This document shows, in pieces, positions 4,816 through 5,017 of a DNA stretch of 5,017 nt. Numbering within the stretch: the first letter of the stretch is position 1; each line of letters starts with the position of its first letter. Made by a program: the position numbers and the translations under genes. A model generated the notes under the pieces. It ran no database searches. It was not told the DNA's origin and saw nothing but the letters and a program-made list of their open reading frames with translations. Origin of the DNA: Scatosoma sp045645245 (GTDB lineage: Bacteria > Bacillota > Clostridia > Christensenellales > Borkfalkiaceae); assembly GCA_045645245.1 (NCBI GenBank), contig JAZRIK010000130.1, positions 1-5,017 of the forward strand. Direction: 5' to 3'.

Positions 4816-5017
4816 ATGAATAAGAAAATGGTCACTTTAGAATAAATTCAAAAGGCGCTTGCCGAAGCATTAAAACAAAGAACGATTACGCAAGAAGAAT
4901 TAGCCAAACAAATCGGGGTTAATCAATCGATGATTTCGCACTATATCACGGGAAGAAGTATGCCTGCTTTGGACACACTCTCACGCATTTGTAGTATGCT
5001 TGATTTGGACACAAACG
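4816..5017 (+). pseudogene. XRE/Cro-type helix-turn-helix regulator with an in-frame TAA at codon 10, cut by the window end
   Basis: The frame from ATG 4816 reads MNKKMVTLE, a stop (TAA, 4843-4845), then IQKALAEALKQRTITQEELA and onward to the window edge. After the stop come clear XRE features: helix 2 TQEELAKQIG (25-34), recognition helix NQSMISHYIT (36-45) and the family ending GRSMPALDTLSRIC (46-59). This is a small DNA-binding repressor type. Reading CAA for TAA would give LEQIQKALAEAL, a natural start for this family, so a single C-to-T nonsense change is the simplest account. No ATG, GTG or TTG lies between the stop and the HTH core; initiation at the next codon, ATT, would be non-standard and has no ribosome binding site. 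A sequencing error or stop read-through is also possible. TAA ends the other genes here, so the code is not altered. The HTH call is firm; the broken status is less so. Confidence 0.7.

Noticed and set aside
4843..4845. TAA reassigned to an amino acid
   Set aside because: All six genes with visible ends use TAA as their stop at the expected family length, so the standard code applies.

Overview
The window looks like chromosomal DNA of a low-to-mid GC Gram-positive bacterium, most likely a Clostridia-type Firmicute. The reasons are purine-rich Shine-Dalgarno sequences, TG-extended sigma-A-type promoters, a clean intrinsic terminator, and protein families common in Clostridia. This assignment is inference from style, not from a marker gene. 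All six genes whose ends are visible stop with TAA.

Layout. (1) Positions 1-969 carry the 3' part of an aldose 1-epimerase (galM) gene whose first ~17-25 codons lie outside the window. Three tandem 11-bp copies sit at its end (959-991). (2) A strong promoter (1015-1042) drives a three-gene + strand operon. It encodes a 510-residue membrane protein made of two fused DUF1538 repeats (1053-2585) and two different small PII-like proteins (2601-3008 and 3010-3351). The operon ends at a hairpin terminator (3367-3402) that can serve both strands. (3) A small three-helix membrane protein of unknown function lies on the - strand (3414-3737). Its promoter diverges from that of the next gene across an AT-rich intergenic region. 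(4) A HAD-superfamily phosphatase (3924-4781) has a near-consensus promoter and a good ribosome binding site. (5) The window ends inside an XRE-type helix-turn-helix regulator gene (from 4816) whose reading frame has a TAA at codon 10.

How the genes may work together. The DUF1538 and PII-like cluster is the most interesting unit: a tandem-duplicated membrane transporter candidate made from one message with two soluble proteins of a family that senses nucleotides and gates transporters. The simplest reading is an ion or solute transporter gated by one or both PII-like partners. Its first gene appears to be translated from a leaderless or nearly leaderless mRNA, unlike the other genes here. The galM, HAD and small membrane genes have no evident link to this unit.

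No tRNA, rRNA, CRISPR array, insertion sequence or riboswitch was recognised. No gene-free stretch exceeds about 190 bases.
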